DNA of 64,000 nucleotides from Cyclina sinensis. Taxonomy: Eukaryota; Mollusca; Bivalvia; Venerida; Veneridae. This document shows, one piece after another, positions 50,909 through 61,578 of the stretch. The notes beneath the pieces were generated by a model, which made no database searches, was not told the DNA's origin, and saw nothing but the letters and a program-made list of their open reading frames with translations. The position numbers and the translations under genes are program-made. Each line of letters opens with the position of its first letter. Position 1 is the stretch's first letter. The stretch lies in the NCBI GenBank assembly GCA_012932295.1, contig JAAONU010000002.1:38127521-38191520 (forward strand), in the 5' to 3' direction.

Positions 50909-51430
50909 CACTTAATAAAGCAAAGCAGATGTAAACAAGAAAAGACCAAAATACAAAGCAAAGCAAAAGAAAACAAGAAAATATTAAAACAAAGCAAGGC
51001 AAGTGTAGACAAGAAAACACGGAGCAAAGCAAATGTGAACAACAAAATACTAAAACACAAAGCAAAGCAAAGGTAAACAAAAAAAAGACCAAAATACAAA
51101 GCAAAACAAATGTGACCATGAAATGACCAAATATAAAGCAAAGCAAATGTGACCATGAAATGACCAAATATAAAGCAAAGCAAATGTGACCATGAAATGA
51201 CCAAATATAAAGCAAAGCAAATGTAAACTAGGAAAGACCAAAATACAAATCAAGGCAAGTGTAAACAAGAAAACACAGAGCAAAGCAAATGTAAACAACA
51301 AAATACTAAAACACATAGCAATGCAAAGGTAAACAAGAAAAGACCAAAATACAAAGCAAAGCAAATATAAACAAGAAAAGAAAAGATGAAAAGCTCAAAG
51401 CTAGTCAAATGTTAACAAGAGAATACAAGA
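50909..51430. repeat. About 37-bp A-rich minisatellite
   Basis: The unit is of the form AAAGCAAAGCAAATGTGACC then ATGAAATGACCAAATAT (37 bp; clear starts at 51135 and 51172). Variants carry AAACAAGAAAAGACCAAAAT. The plus strand is almost all A, C and G with few T. The minus strand therefore reads as overlapping hydrophobic frames of 104-113 codons (LLCFIFGHFMVTFALLYIWS pattern) in all three registers. Openness in several frames at once shows it is a repeat effect rather than a membrane protein gene. Confidence 0.85.
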
Positions 51431-54400
51431 AAGGATAAATGAAATAAGAAAGTTTAAGAAAAACAAAGCTTTGCAGTGTAAACATGAACAAGATTGGAAC
51501 AGAAAAGGCCATACCATACCCTCCTAGACAAACAGAAAGAAAAACCAAACGACCAGAACACCAATTGTTCAAAGAGCAACAAGAAAAAATTTACACAGAG
51601 AAAAAAGGAAACTGAGATGAGGTCCTCCAGAGGTTTTAGCATGAGAAACCTGTGCAACAGTTAAATGCAGACATTGCACTGTTACTGTCAGTTGAACAGA
51701 TGGTAAAAACATCAGAAGCATTCTATGATGCATATGATGCATGTATAAAGAACTGAAATGAATCCACCGGGTATTAATTATTTGAAGGCTTCAGTCTGTA
51801 CTTCCAGTTCTAGATTGTATTGTTCTCTACAGAAGCTGCAGAATATCATTAAAAGATCTCAGATAATGTTACATAACTTTGCTCTTCATGCTATCTTTTT
51901 AAGTGTCTTTTTTGCACATTTGGACAACAAACTGCATGATATATTGTCACGAAAAAGTGGAATCCTGCCCATCCTGTTGTCCACTATTGAGTATAAGAGA
52001 AGGTTGTGACAAGATAGGAGCAACTTCTTATTTATATGAATAATGATGTTACCGTTCAGGTTTGCCACTTGTGTATGGCTGTGAATACTGTTGAAAACTG
52101 CAATAACATACAGACCAAACACAAAAACAAACCACTTGAAAATGTTGTTTGGAACAAGAAGGAAAAAAATAAACATCAGCCATTAAACAAATGTTAGACA
52201 AGGATGAATGCTATCCAGTATAGTATTACTCACTGATGATAAATAATTAATTCAGTTTTTCTTCTGTATGAACTTTAGAAAGTTATAGATCGTAGATTTT
52301 TGTCATTTTATCATCATTTAGGTATGTAATCTTGTGACAAAAAGAATAATGTCTTGTGGCCAATATAGCTGACTTGTGAAATAATTGTCGAGATCTTATT
52401 TTATGATTTTATTTTTGAACTGTTGTATAATCAGATAGGTGATTAAAGTGTTAAGTTGATCTTAAACATTGTGACACAGTCAAAGAAAACCAATTGTTGG
52501 TTACCCCTGGTACTTATTATGTAAAACTACGTAATGATAAAAAAGTGGAACAGAAAAGATAGAAAGTGGGTTTCATCATCGACAAAAACCATAATTAGCT
52601 TTTGAGAACATTGTATCTATATAATTAGGAATATCCAAAACTGGTTTAGTAGCTAGCCATATATTAGACTGTACAAATGTATAAATGATGGTCTGCACTG
52701 GTTGCAATGGAAAAAATTGATAGCAGAATAAAGGCTGAAAATAAAACACATTTGTTGTATAGCTCTGAATATGTAGAGCTTTGTGAATGATATATATGTA
52801 TCTGGACCCAAGGCTGATTGAGGGTGTGGGTTTTAACCAGGTTACTGGTCTGTATTCTTACTGAGAAAATTGGTAATTTCTTTCCTAGGATAGGGAACCA
52901 GCACTGAACCATCACATCAGTTATGGTGATCTGCAAATAAACATTAAAAATACTGTGGACTTCAGTTTATTGACTGAAAATTTAAAAGCAAACACATTTT
53001 TTTAATACACGAACCAAAGCATAGTTGACATTGAATTCTGATAATTGTGACTGCTGATGCTTTGAAAAAAAAAGGCAGAATCATTTTTCTGTTGTCACAA
53101 CAACTGATAAAGGAATAGTAGTTAAACAATTTCTAAGGCCGGCTACTCTGCAAGTCAGCATTCAGGATACAAGACTATAGGCAGTTGTAACTGTATTTCA
53201 TAAGAACATCAGAATTTTACCTGAAAACTTGCAAAACAAAACAGAAAACTGGAAAATGTTTCAAATTATCTTGGTTTTGATGGGTTTTGCAGAAAAACAA
53301 AAATAGGAACTATATCTTGAGTGTTGTACATGGTTGAGTGAAAACTTGCACCCAGAGAGATGTTGTTGATTGAGGGAGGCTGCAATATGCATTTATCACT
53401 CTTTTGTACAAGAACATGGTGCAGCTGAGAGGAGAGATTGTAAATTCTAGATTTTATAGTTGTATGCTTGTGTGGGATGTATTAGTTGTAAAATTGTTTG
53501 AAAGTAGTAAATATTTAAGAGTTGTAAAAAACTACAGTTATCGTTGACCTTTTTAAATGAATTACTATAGGATAGCAAAGGTTATTTAACTGTGCTATAA
53601 CTGTAATCTTTGGAAGTTATAGCATGGCATAACCTTGTAAGACAGCTTCAAAACATTTGACCTTGCTTGTAAGCATGAAAACATTGCTCTAAGGTCAGAA
53701 AAATACAGGAATTTCTCTTGTACATGCAATTAGGGAAACAGTACTGGAAAGATCCCCAGGCTTGGAGATTTGTAATGAAACAGTAATTAAACTTAAAGAT
53801 GCAGGTGATACAGTGAAGAATATAATGGACTCAGCCAGATTTAGAGATGATTAGTAATGCTGTTTAAGATATATATCTGAATGTCTGTTTGTTTTGAAAC
53901 CAGTCAAGATCATAGGCTAGATTGAGTATTAAAGTATGATTTTTGTAATATTCTGACAAGATAGGGAAAATAGCAAAATGCAGATGTTATGTAAACATTT
54001 CTAACTTGATTTTTGTGTCACAGATAGGGCAAGATGCCATAATATGATGTGCATACATGTGTTTAACTGTGATGTTAGCCTGTGGTAAGATAAATTTGTA
54101 AACTTTTCAAAGGTCATTAGAACTAGTAGCCGTTTAGTTACTCCAGATCTGTATGAGTAAGTTGTTATGCGAATATCTGAAATAAATGAGCTTCAAAAGC
54201 AAAGAAGTGTTTAAGATGAACAGATCAGACTAACATACAGGCTTGCACATATGCTTCTCAGCAAGGAACATGTTCTGACAGTATTTAGCAAAGATAGCAC
54301 TCTTATTGTATCTTTAGAAAGTTACACTTGGCATTTTAATAAAATTGTTTGTAATTTAAAAAAGGTTGTGCAGGAAAGCTAATATAAGTAGGAAGCATAG

Positions 54401-55007
54401 TAGATTTTTTTTAGCCAAACAATCTTTATAATACCCTACTGAGTTAAGTAACAGAACAAAAGCAGATGTAAAACTCTTATTGACTTGTTATAAATCTCTG
54501 GATATACATTGTTTCTGATTAGATGAAACAAACTTCTTGGCAGAGTTTTTCAGTGAAAGTTTCTTTCTCTAGACGTCATGGTGTGAGTCTTACATAATAG
54601 TCTTAAGAACCAAAAGAGAGAAAAAGAACACATAGTTTTAATGATTGATACTTATGAAATGTATCATAAAAAATGAAATGTTATAGCTGTTTTCCATTAA
54701 AACTCTTTCACTTGTACATATGTCTGTCTTGAGGCTTTATATTCTTTAGCAAGTTTTGCTGTACAGACTTGTTTTCTTTGTGTATGAAACTAAAAAGTTA
54801 AAACAGGTTGCATAAAGTAGAATAGATGATAGATGACATCTTGACCGGTCTACTGAGTCATACATCTGGACTAAAGTCCCTTCAGCTTTATATTAATTTA
54901 TCATAGGTACTTGTTTTCCATATGGCTGACATTCCCAGAAGAGTTTAGTGGGAGATATCGCCAAGTTACATAAAGAATGCCGAGAAAACTATACATAATA
55001 GAGGAAA
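51431..55007. other. Non-coding sequence, nothing firmly recognised
   Basis: CpG-poor AT-rich DNA. A scrap of the TTAACCCTTACC family (GATGGTCTGCACTGGTTGCA) lies near 52687. Frames of 83-96 codons at 51758-52176 overlap on opposite strands and have no motif. Confidence 0.45.
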
Positions 55008-55068
55008 GCGGTATCAAACTCACAACCTCTAGATTACAAGTCTTGTGAGTTATCACTGGGCCTGACTT
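55008..55068 (-). repeat. tRNA-derived SINE head, minus strand
   Basis: Read on the minus strand: GTCAGGCCCAGTGATAACTC (A-box region), then ACAAGACTTGTAATCTAGAG, then GTTGTGAGTTTGATACCGC containing the B-box-like GAGTTTGATACC. The layout and the CTTGTAATCTAGAGG segment are typical of tRNA-derived SINE heads. The body extends leftward on the plus strand but its end is not identifiable. Confidence 0.55.
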
Positions 55069-55654
55069 ATTCACTCCCATCCTACATTAAGATTGCTTAT
55101 ATCATTTATATGTAGATATCTTGAACCTGACATGATTTTACATTATTTGTACATGTAACTAGATTGTGTTTAAATATTGTTTCAGATCAAGTGTCATTTT
55201 GACCTTGTTCATTCTTGTTTAGTATGTGTTACTAACACTTAACAAAATTGATCATACAAGAAATAGAAATGCTGAAAACTGTGAATTTCAAAACTGTGGA
55301 AGACCATGGCATTTTTTTTTCCTTCTGCAAAAGAATCTTGTCCTTCATACATACATAGTGCTACATCATAAAAATGATCTCTGTCTTTCATAAGGAGAAC
55401 AATCAATATTTCTGCTGTAAGGAGATATATTACACAGGCAGACGATCTTGCAAAAGGTTTCCAAGTATCTGATGGTCTCAGACAAGCATTAGTAATGTAT
55501 TTTATTTCTCGAGGGTACTTAAACTCTTAAGGGTAATTTCTCAGACATTTTTGTGTACTAGTTGCAGGGTAATTTCAGGCATATTTTTTTCCGAACTAGC
55601 TGAAGGCATGGGCTGATTTTTGCTAGAATGATTTCTTTTTTTAGGAAGGTGCAT

Positions 55655-55725
55655 GTAAGTGAGCCTGTAGGTTTAGTATTAGACTCCTCATCCAGAGAGT
55701 GCAAGTTTGAATCTTGCAATCAAAA
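55655..55725 (+). repeat. tRNA-like SINE head, plus strand
   Basis: A perfect T-arm-like hairpin, GCAAG-TTTGAAT-CTTGC (55701-55717), has a 5-bp stem and a 7-nt loop in the position of a B box. It follows AGCCTGTAGGTTTAGTATTA, which is a degraded A-box region, and CTCCTCATCCAGAGAG. It is likely a tRNA-derived SINE fragment. Confidence 0.5.
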
Positions 55726-56519
55726 TTAGACCATGACCTCCTCCTCCATCTAACACAGGTCACAACCACAGAGCTTGAAACATACAGCTCAAATATATTT
55801 TGTGATAAGTACTTGTATATCATACTTAATAGCCAAACCACTATGGTAAAAACTTCAAAACTGAGACATTGTGGTGGTAAACATAAGTTCTAACAACTTT
55901 CTCTGTAAAATAATACATTCACAGAAGGTTTGGAGGCAGAAATTCTTTTGAAGAATGAAAATGAAAATTGATTGATTTATTTCATTACATCTGCGTACAA
56001 AATTGTCCAAAATTGACCACCTGGTCATTTGATTCATCATGATTGTAAAAATAATGGTCTGTGAGTGAAGTTTAAGATGGCTATGAGAAATTGAAAGGAT
56101 CCAGAAGGGACTGTTGTCAGATTGATTGTCACTTGAATTTCAAAAAGCTTTGTTACTGAAGTTGAAAGGTTGTTTCATATTTATCACAACTCTGTATGGT
56201 TCATTTTTCAGCAATTAAGAACAGTTCCTTTCTCATGCCTGGTTCTTGATCATATATTATAATATTGTATCTGTTTTTAGCTCACCTGTCACGCAGTGAC
56301 AGAGTGAGCTATTAGGATACCCTTGTGTCCGGCGTCCGTCGTCCGTCCGTCGTCCGTCGTCAACATTTTCTTTAAATGACATCTCCTCCTAAACCCCTGG
56401 CCCAATTTTAAAATAACTTCATACTAATGGTCCTTAGATGTCCCTTTACCAAGTTTGCTCAAATGGTTCCGGTCCAATGCACAATATGGCTGTGAGGCCC
56501 TAAAAGGTGTTTTTAAAAT

Positions 56520-57680
56520 GGAAATTTCAAAAATCTTCTTGTCTGAAATAACAAGGCCCAGAGCTTTCATATTTGGTATGAAGCATCATCTAGGGGACCT
56601 CTGTCAAGTTTGCTCAAATCATGACTTCCGGGGTCAAACTGGTTCAGCCCCGGGGGTAAATAGATTTTACTTAGAATTTATATAGGAAAAACTTCAAAAA
56701 TCTTCTTCTCCAGAACCACAAAGCCTGGCGCTTAGATATTTTGCATGTAGCATTAACTAGTAGACTTCTACCAAGTTTGCTCAAATCATGATCCCCGGGG
56801 TCAAGTTGATCCCGCCCGGGGGTCAGTTAATTTTATATAGAGTTTATATAGGAAAAACTTCAAAAATCTTCTTCTCCAGAACCACAAAGGCTAGAGCTTA
56901 GATATTTTGCATGTAGCATAACCAAGTAGACCTTAACCAAGTTTGCTCAAATCATGATCCCCGGGGTCAGATTGACCCCGCCCCGGGGGTCAATTGATTT
57001 TATATAGAGTTTATATAGGAAAAACTTCAAAAATCTTCTTCTCCAGAACCACAAAGCCTGGAGCTTAGATATTTTGCATGTAGCATTACCTAGTAGACTT
57101 CTACCAAGTTTGCTCAAATCATGATCCCCGGGGTCAAGTTGACCCCGCCCGGGGGTCAATTGATTTTATATAGAGTTTATATAGGAAAAACTTCAAAAAT
57201 CTTCTTCTCCAGAACCACAAAGCCTGGAGCTTAGATATTTTGCATGTAGCATTACCTAGTAGACCTTTACCAAGTTTGCTTAAATCATGATCCCCGGGGT
57301 CAAATTGACCCCGCCCCATAGTCAATTCATTTTATATATAGTTTATATAGGAAAAACTTCAAAAATCTTCTTCTCCAGAACTGCAGGCCTGGAGCTTAGA
57401 TATTTTGCATGTAGCATTAACTAGTAGACTTCTACCAAGTTTGCTCAAATCATGATCCCCGGGGTCAAATTGACCCCGCCTGGGGGTCAGTTGATTTTAT
57501 ATAGAGTTTATATAGGAAAAACTTCAAAAAATCTTCTACTCCAGAACCAGAAAGCCTAGAGCTTAGAAATTTTGCATGTAGCATGACCTAGTAGACCTTA
57601 ACCAAGTTTGCTCAAATCATGATCCCCGGGGTCAAATTGACCCCGCCCCATAGTCAATTCATTTTATATATAGTTTATAT
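56520..57680 (+). repeat. About 166-bp internal tandem array, seven units
   Basis: The marker GGAAAAACTTCAAAAATC recurs near 56685, 56851, 57018, 57184, 57350 and 57514, spacing 164-167 bp. Each unit contains AGATATTTTGCATGTAGCAT, CCAAGTTTGCTCAAATCATG and a GC-rich palindromic block GATCCCCGGGGTCAAATTGA. Spacing is close to a typical nucleosome repeat length. Frames at 56947-57325 are shadows. Confidence 0.9.
56965..57642. promoter_or_regulatory. Five GGTCA-N3-TGACC palindromes, one per repeat unit
   Basis: Perfect copies lie at 56965-56977, 57132-57144, 57298-57310, 57463-57475 and 57630-57642, with spacers GAT, AGT, AAT, AAT and AAT. A one-mismatch copy is near 56798. The pattern equals the consensus core of an estrogen response element (inverted repeat, 3-bp spacer). 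Whether any mollusc nuclear receptor binds here is unknown. The arrangement exists because the repeat unit was amplified. Confidence 0.4.
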
Positions 57681-58316
57681 AGCCATCTGATCTTAGTCTG
57701 CAAAGTTTGCTTCGGTCTTCCCAACTGCTGAGTTCAGTACGTACAGTCCATGGTCTGTGGATCACCTATCTTGTGTGTCATAACGTGCTCTCAAATTCTG
57801 TACTGGTACAGAATTTACCAACACAGGTTAACTGCATACCATTATGTAACTTAAATACTGTCTCAAAATAGCATATACCCTAACACAAAAGTCACTTCTA
57901 GACTGTACATTTCTGAAGGAAACTACCTTCAGCCAAAATGAAAACATTACACCTGTTTCAGATATCCATATTTCAATTTGTACTTCATACAATAGTTTCA
58001 TGTTAACTTACAAAGAAAAAAAAAATGTATCGAAAGTCTAATGACTTTGAAATGTTAACATTTTCCATGTATTTATCATCTAGACGAAATGAGGTAAACT
58101 GGAAATTATTAAAACAGTTCATGTAAAGTTAAAACTTCACCAATCAGCAAGTGTGGACACATGCCCTTCTTTCACCAATTCTCTCCTCATTATGTCTACA
58201 ATATCGTTTCATGGTCTATCAGGTGAGCGATTCAGGGCCATCATGGCCCTCTTGTTTAGGTTGTTGGTAAAGTATTCTGAAGATTCAGAAGGCATTCTGT
58301 TCAAAAGACAGTCCTA

Positions 58317-58436
58317 TTTTTTTTTTTTACTGGTTCAGTGTGTACCACTTTGGTTCAATCAGAAAGACAGTCATGTAATCAGAGGATCAAACAATTACCG
58401 TACCAGTCCAGCACATTACAACTAGACAACTGAGCT
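58317..58436 (-). repeat. tRNA-derived SINE with poly(A) tail, minus strand
   Basis: On the minus strand the sequence runs AGCTCAGTTGTCTAGTTG (A-box-like), TGCTGGACTGGTACGGTAAT, TGTTTGATCCTCTG (B-box-like), and after about 55 bp ends in a run of about 11 A (T-run at 58318-58328 on the plus strand). The short length, polymerase III boxes and A tail fit a compact SINE. A 90-codon plus frame at 58153-58425 overlapping it is a shadow. Confidence 0.6.
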
Positions 58437-59018
58437 TTCCCTTAATATCATTAATTCTTTGTAATACAATATTGGAGTGTCTAATCTTTCGCAATCCCAT
58501 TGTCTCTAAAAACAGACTTAATTCCATGTTAGGGCATGCTACTGACAGATAAAGGCATTAACTGTCAGCTGTATTATGCAGGCTACATTAGGATATTATT
58601 TAATAGTGTCTGGTTTTGGCAAATAAGACAAATGAAGTTGAACCATGGGACTTCTCCATTTAAGACATATGACCTTTTTGAAACAATGGAAGAGATTTAT
58701 TCCTTATGTCTAAAGCGTCAGAATTTAGAGCAAAAAGCAAAATGATGAAGCTTTCATTGAGAAATCCAGACCTTTGATCAACTTTTGAGCATTACTTTTT
58801 GTCACATTGAGCGATTCTTTAATTCTTTTAAATTTAAAATAGCATTTGTTGTGTGCCACTTACTGGTCATTCAGTTCAAAATTATACCATTTTTCAGAGT
58901 TACCACACTTGGAAACTGATTAGAAGCACAACTTGTTTATTACTGTATGCAGTACTCTTTCAGAATTATTTGTAGGGGCAATAACCTCACCTATATTGCT
59001 TAAATCTCAAGTTTTGAA
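58437..59018. other. AT-rich spacer, nothing recognised
   Basis: No gene, repeat family or structure recognised between the SINE and the TTAA-flanked element. Confidence 0.45.
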
Positions 59019-59146
59019 TTAAAGCGACTGACTCACAGAATTTTGCTGAAAATTATTTTTCTTTAAAATTTAAGAGAATTTAATATACTATGGAAAAAAC
59101 ATAATATTATGCTTCTATATGCCATGAAAACTGAAAAAAAAAGTTT

Positions 59147-59220
59147 TGACTAAACCAGGATTCCAACCCACGACCTTTCGGTCAGTAAAATAAGGAGTGA
59201 CGATCTAGACCACAGCGCTT
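59147..59220 (-). pseudogene. tRNA-like segment in interrupted TTAA element
   Basis: This is the homologue of 42142-42220 on the minus strand. The GACC-GAAA-GGTC hairpin is intact, while the B box has one change (GGTTGGAATCC) and the 5' part has several. It is more decayed than the plus-strand copy and unlikely to be an active promoter. Confidence 0.6.
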
Positions 59221-59284
59221 ACTTGTAAAGATGCGTCAAAATTAATCTTATAACTAAAGTATCTACCCCGTGACTAACGGGGTA

Positions 59285-59950
59285 CTGTGAAATCATTTAA
59301 ATTCGCTGGGATGAAATTTCGCGCAAACGGCAAAAATAGTACGTTCGCGCGGTCCTAAATTCGCGCATTTTCAATTTCAGATTCAATTTTTTTATCAGCA
59401 TAAAAAGCAGACGACAGCTGCATGACGCTGGATAACCACCGACGCGTGTATACGTCCGCTTTCGAATATACAAACTGACAGGTCCAACTGTTTATTGACG
59501 TTAATTGACACAGGTTGTGCACAAGTGGGCACAGATTAAAAGATCGATACCGTCAGGTCTTTTGTAACCAATCCCTAATCAATTATGCTAAAAAAAACAT
59601 TGCCGCTTGCGAAAATTACCTTTAGTACTAATTATAAGTAAACGCTTCAGACAAGCGTCCAACAATTCAAGGAAATGCATACTAAAAAAGAAAACAAAAT
59701 AAGTTTCATTGTAATTTTGCTTTTTTTAGAATTTGCCAAACATCCGATTATTCAAGTTATATTGGCTAAAAACAACAACTAATGGTCAAAAGTGAGTGGA
59801 AAAATATATGCAGGTATTTCGGACAGGATCAAGATTCGGATAACGTAAATGTTTTATTAGTTTAATAAAAGCGCGGTCTTAAATTCGCGCATTGTTCCTA
59901 GCGCGAAATACGCGAAAATTCGTCCGACGCGAACAAAAATGATTTCACAG
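59285..59950. mobile_element. 666-bp MITE nested in the TTAA element, TA target duplication
   Basis: The ends CTGTGAAATCATTT and AAATGATTTCACAG are perfect 14-bp inverted repeats. Similarity continues inward for about 25 bp more in GC-rich TTCGC/CGCGAA motifs. TA flanks both sides (59283-59284 and 59951-59952). The homologous copy at 41914-42344 has an uninterrupted CGGGGTAAACTTTTTACCG site (complement strand), whose single TA corresponds to 42075-42076. This directly shows the insertion and its 2-bp duplication. Known biology: TA duplication is typical of Tc1/mariner elements. It is non-autonomous and CpG-rich. Confidence 0.9.
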
Positions 59951-60141
59951 TAAATTTTTTACCGATAAAAGTGTGTAAAACTTTATATTTTGATGTTTTT
60001 CTGTATCAAAAAATGAATCAGTAACTTAGTTTAAATATGTTCTTCACAACTTCAGCAAAACTTTCAAGATGTAAGAACATTTTTTTTTTTTTCATCGTCG
60101 GCCCATCTGTGAGTCAGTCGCTTTAAATTTCTATTAGTTTT

Positions 60142-61221
60142 TATGCTCCCCATCGAATATGAGGGGGCATATAGTTTTGCAAATGTCTGTAAGTCGGTAG
60201 ACACTTTGGTTTCCGTTTAAAAACTATAGCACGCTTGGTCTCAGGTTATTCAAACTTAGTATTTAGGTTGGTCATGACCAGTAGATGACCCTATAGTTTT
60301 TCAGGTCACCAGTCAAAGGTCAAGATCACAGTGACCTTGAATAGCAAAATGGTTTCCAATCAATAACTATAGAACCCTTGGTCCCAGGTTGTTCAAACTT
60401 AGTATGTAGGTTGGTCATGACAAGTAAATGACCTCTATAGTTTTTCAGGTCAAAGATCAAGGTCAGAGTTGCCTTGAACAGCAAAACGGTTTCCAGTCAA
60501 TAACTATAGAACCCTTGGTCCCAGGTTCTTCAAACTTAGTTTTTAGGTTGGTCATGACCAGTAGATGACCCTTGTAGTTTTTCAGGTCACCAGGTCAAAG
60601 GCTAAGGTCACAGTAACTATAGAATGATTGGGGTTAGATTTCTCAAACTTGGTATATAGGTTAGCCATGACCAGCAGATGACCCCTATAGCTTTCCAGGT
60701 CAAAGGTCAAGGTCACAGTGACCTTGTATAGCAAAATAGTGCCTGATCAGTTACTATAGCACGCTTGGGCCCAGCTCCTCAAAACTTCATAGGTAGGTTG
60801 GTCATGACAATTAGATGACCCCTGTAGTTTTTAGGGTTATTAGCTCAAAGGTCAAGGTCACAGTAACCTTAAAAAGCAAAACAGTTTCTGCTGAATATCT
60901 TTTGAATCCTTTGGCCCAGGTTTGTCAGATGTTTTTCAGGTCATTGGGTCAAAGGTCAAGAGTTACAGTGACCTTGAAAAGCAAAATGGTTTCTGATGAA
61001 TAAGTGTAGAATGCTTGGGTCCATGTTCTTTTAACATTCATGACTTGTAGATGAGCCCTTTAGTTTTTCAGATCACCAGGTCACAGTGTCCTTGAATATC
61101 AAAATGGTTTCAGATCAATAACTATAGAATGGTTGGTCCCAGCTCCTCAAAACTTCATGGCTGCCTCTAAGGAGAGTGCACTAGGGGGGCATATATGTTT
61201 TACAAATATCATTCTCTTGTT
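60142..61221 (+). mobile_element. Tandem-repeat-bearing element, TATGCCC family, copy 2
   Basis: It starts TATGCTCCCCATCGAATATG then AGGGGGCATATAG, a terminal hairpin, after TTTT. It ends GGGGGGCATATATGTTTTAC then TCTCTTGTT. Internal units of about 120-145 bp carry GGTTTCC, AACTATAGAACCCTTGGTCC, GGTTGGTCATGACCAGTAGA and AGGTCAAAGGTCAAGGTCAC. The units are diverged, with some truncated (near 60600), so this is an older copy than its neighbour at 61579. Confidence 0.8.
60697..60724. promoter_or_regulatory. AGGTCA composite: direct repeats plus inverted repeat
   Basis: The stretch reads AGGTCA-A-AGGTCA-AGGTCA-CAG-TGACCT: a direct repeat with 1-bp spacer (DR1), an abutting repeat, and a perfect inverted repeat with 3-bp spacer (60710-60724). 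DR1 and IR3 arrangements are classic nuclear-receptor sites. Similar IR3 copies occur at 61780-61794 and 61925-61939 with spacer CAT. These belong to mobile-element units; activity is not shown. Confidence 0.4.
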
Positions 61222-61280
61222 CTTTTTCATTGTGTTCAAATTTTTAAAAAATATTAAGAGTTTCTGTCCTTGATCTCTTC

Positions 61281-61348
61281 GTTTGTGTGTGTGTGTGCAT
61301 GTGCATGTGTGTGTGCGTGCATGCGAGTGTCTGTGTCAGTGTGTGTGC
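61281..61348. repeat. Imperfect (GT)n microsatellite
   Basis: GT-rich tract interrupted by CATGCATG-type and GAGTGTC steps. It lies between two related mobile elements. Confidence 0.85.
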
Positions 61349-61578
61349 ATTCCCTACTCAGCTTATTTAACATCTAGCTCTCACTTTTCATGCTTTTTCA
61401 ACAATTGTAAGCAGATGTTGTATCAACTGTGGTTATATTGTGATACCAATCTCTGAATTAATGTTGCATGCACTTACAGCATATGGTACAGGAAAAGCCA
61501 GTATTGGAGAACAATTTGATTTGAATCTTAATTAGCTGCAAACAAGATAAACAATAAACATGCAGAACAGTACATCAT

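Larger units (their letters stand above)
56279..58257 (+). mobile_element. Tandem-repeat-bearing element, GCTCACCTG family, copy 3 (2 kb)
   Basis: It starts AGCTCACCTGTCACGCAGTG then ACAGAGTGAGCT, which forms a short terminal hairpin, followed by a CCGTCGTCCGTC run. It ends CAGGTGAGCGATTCAGGGCC then ATCATGGCCCTCTTGTTT. Start and end share the inverted GCTCACCTG/CAGGTGAGC. The interior is a tandem array of units of about 166 bp (see 56520-57680), then unrelated sequence before the end. No protein encoded. Its CpG content is clearly higher than that of the surrounding sequence, which fits a comparatively recent insertion. Confidence 0.8.
59023..60122 (-). mobile_element. TTAA-flanked element with tRNA-like core, copy interrupted by a MITE
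   Basis: The ends AGCGACTGACTCAC and GTGAGTCAGTCGCT are flanked by TTAA at 59019-59022 and 60123-60126. The orientation is opposite to 41914-42344. Total length is 1100 bp; removing the nested insertion and one TA (668 bp) leaves 432 bp, against 431 bp for the other copy. The conserved hairpin (59264-59284) and tRNA-like segment (59147-59220) are both present. The tRNA-like B box has decayed to GGTTGGAATCC. Confidence 0.85.

Noticed and set aside
50863..51364. Three overlapping hydrophobic frames as a multi-pass membrane protein
   Set aside because: All three registers are open because the minisatellite strand lacks certain bases. Periodicity follows the 37-bp DNA unit, not a protein fold.
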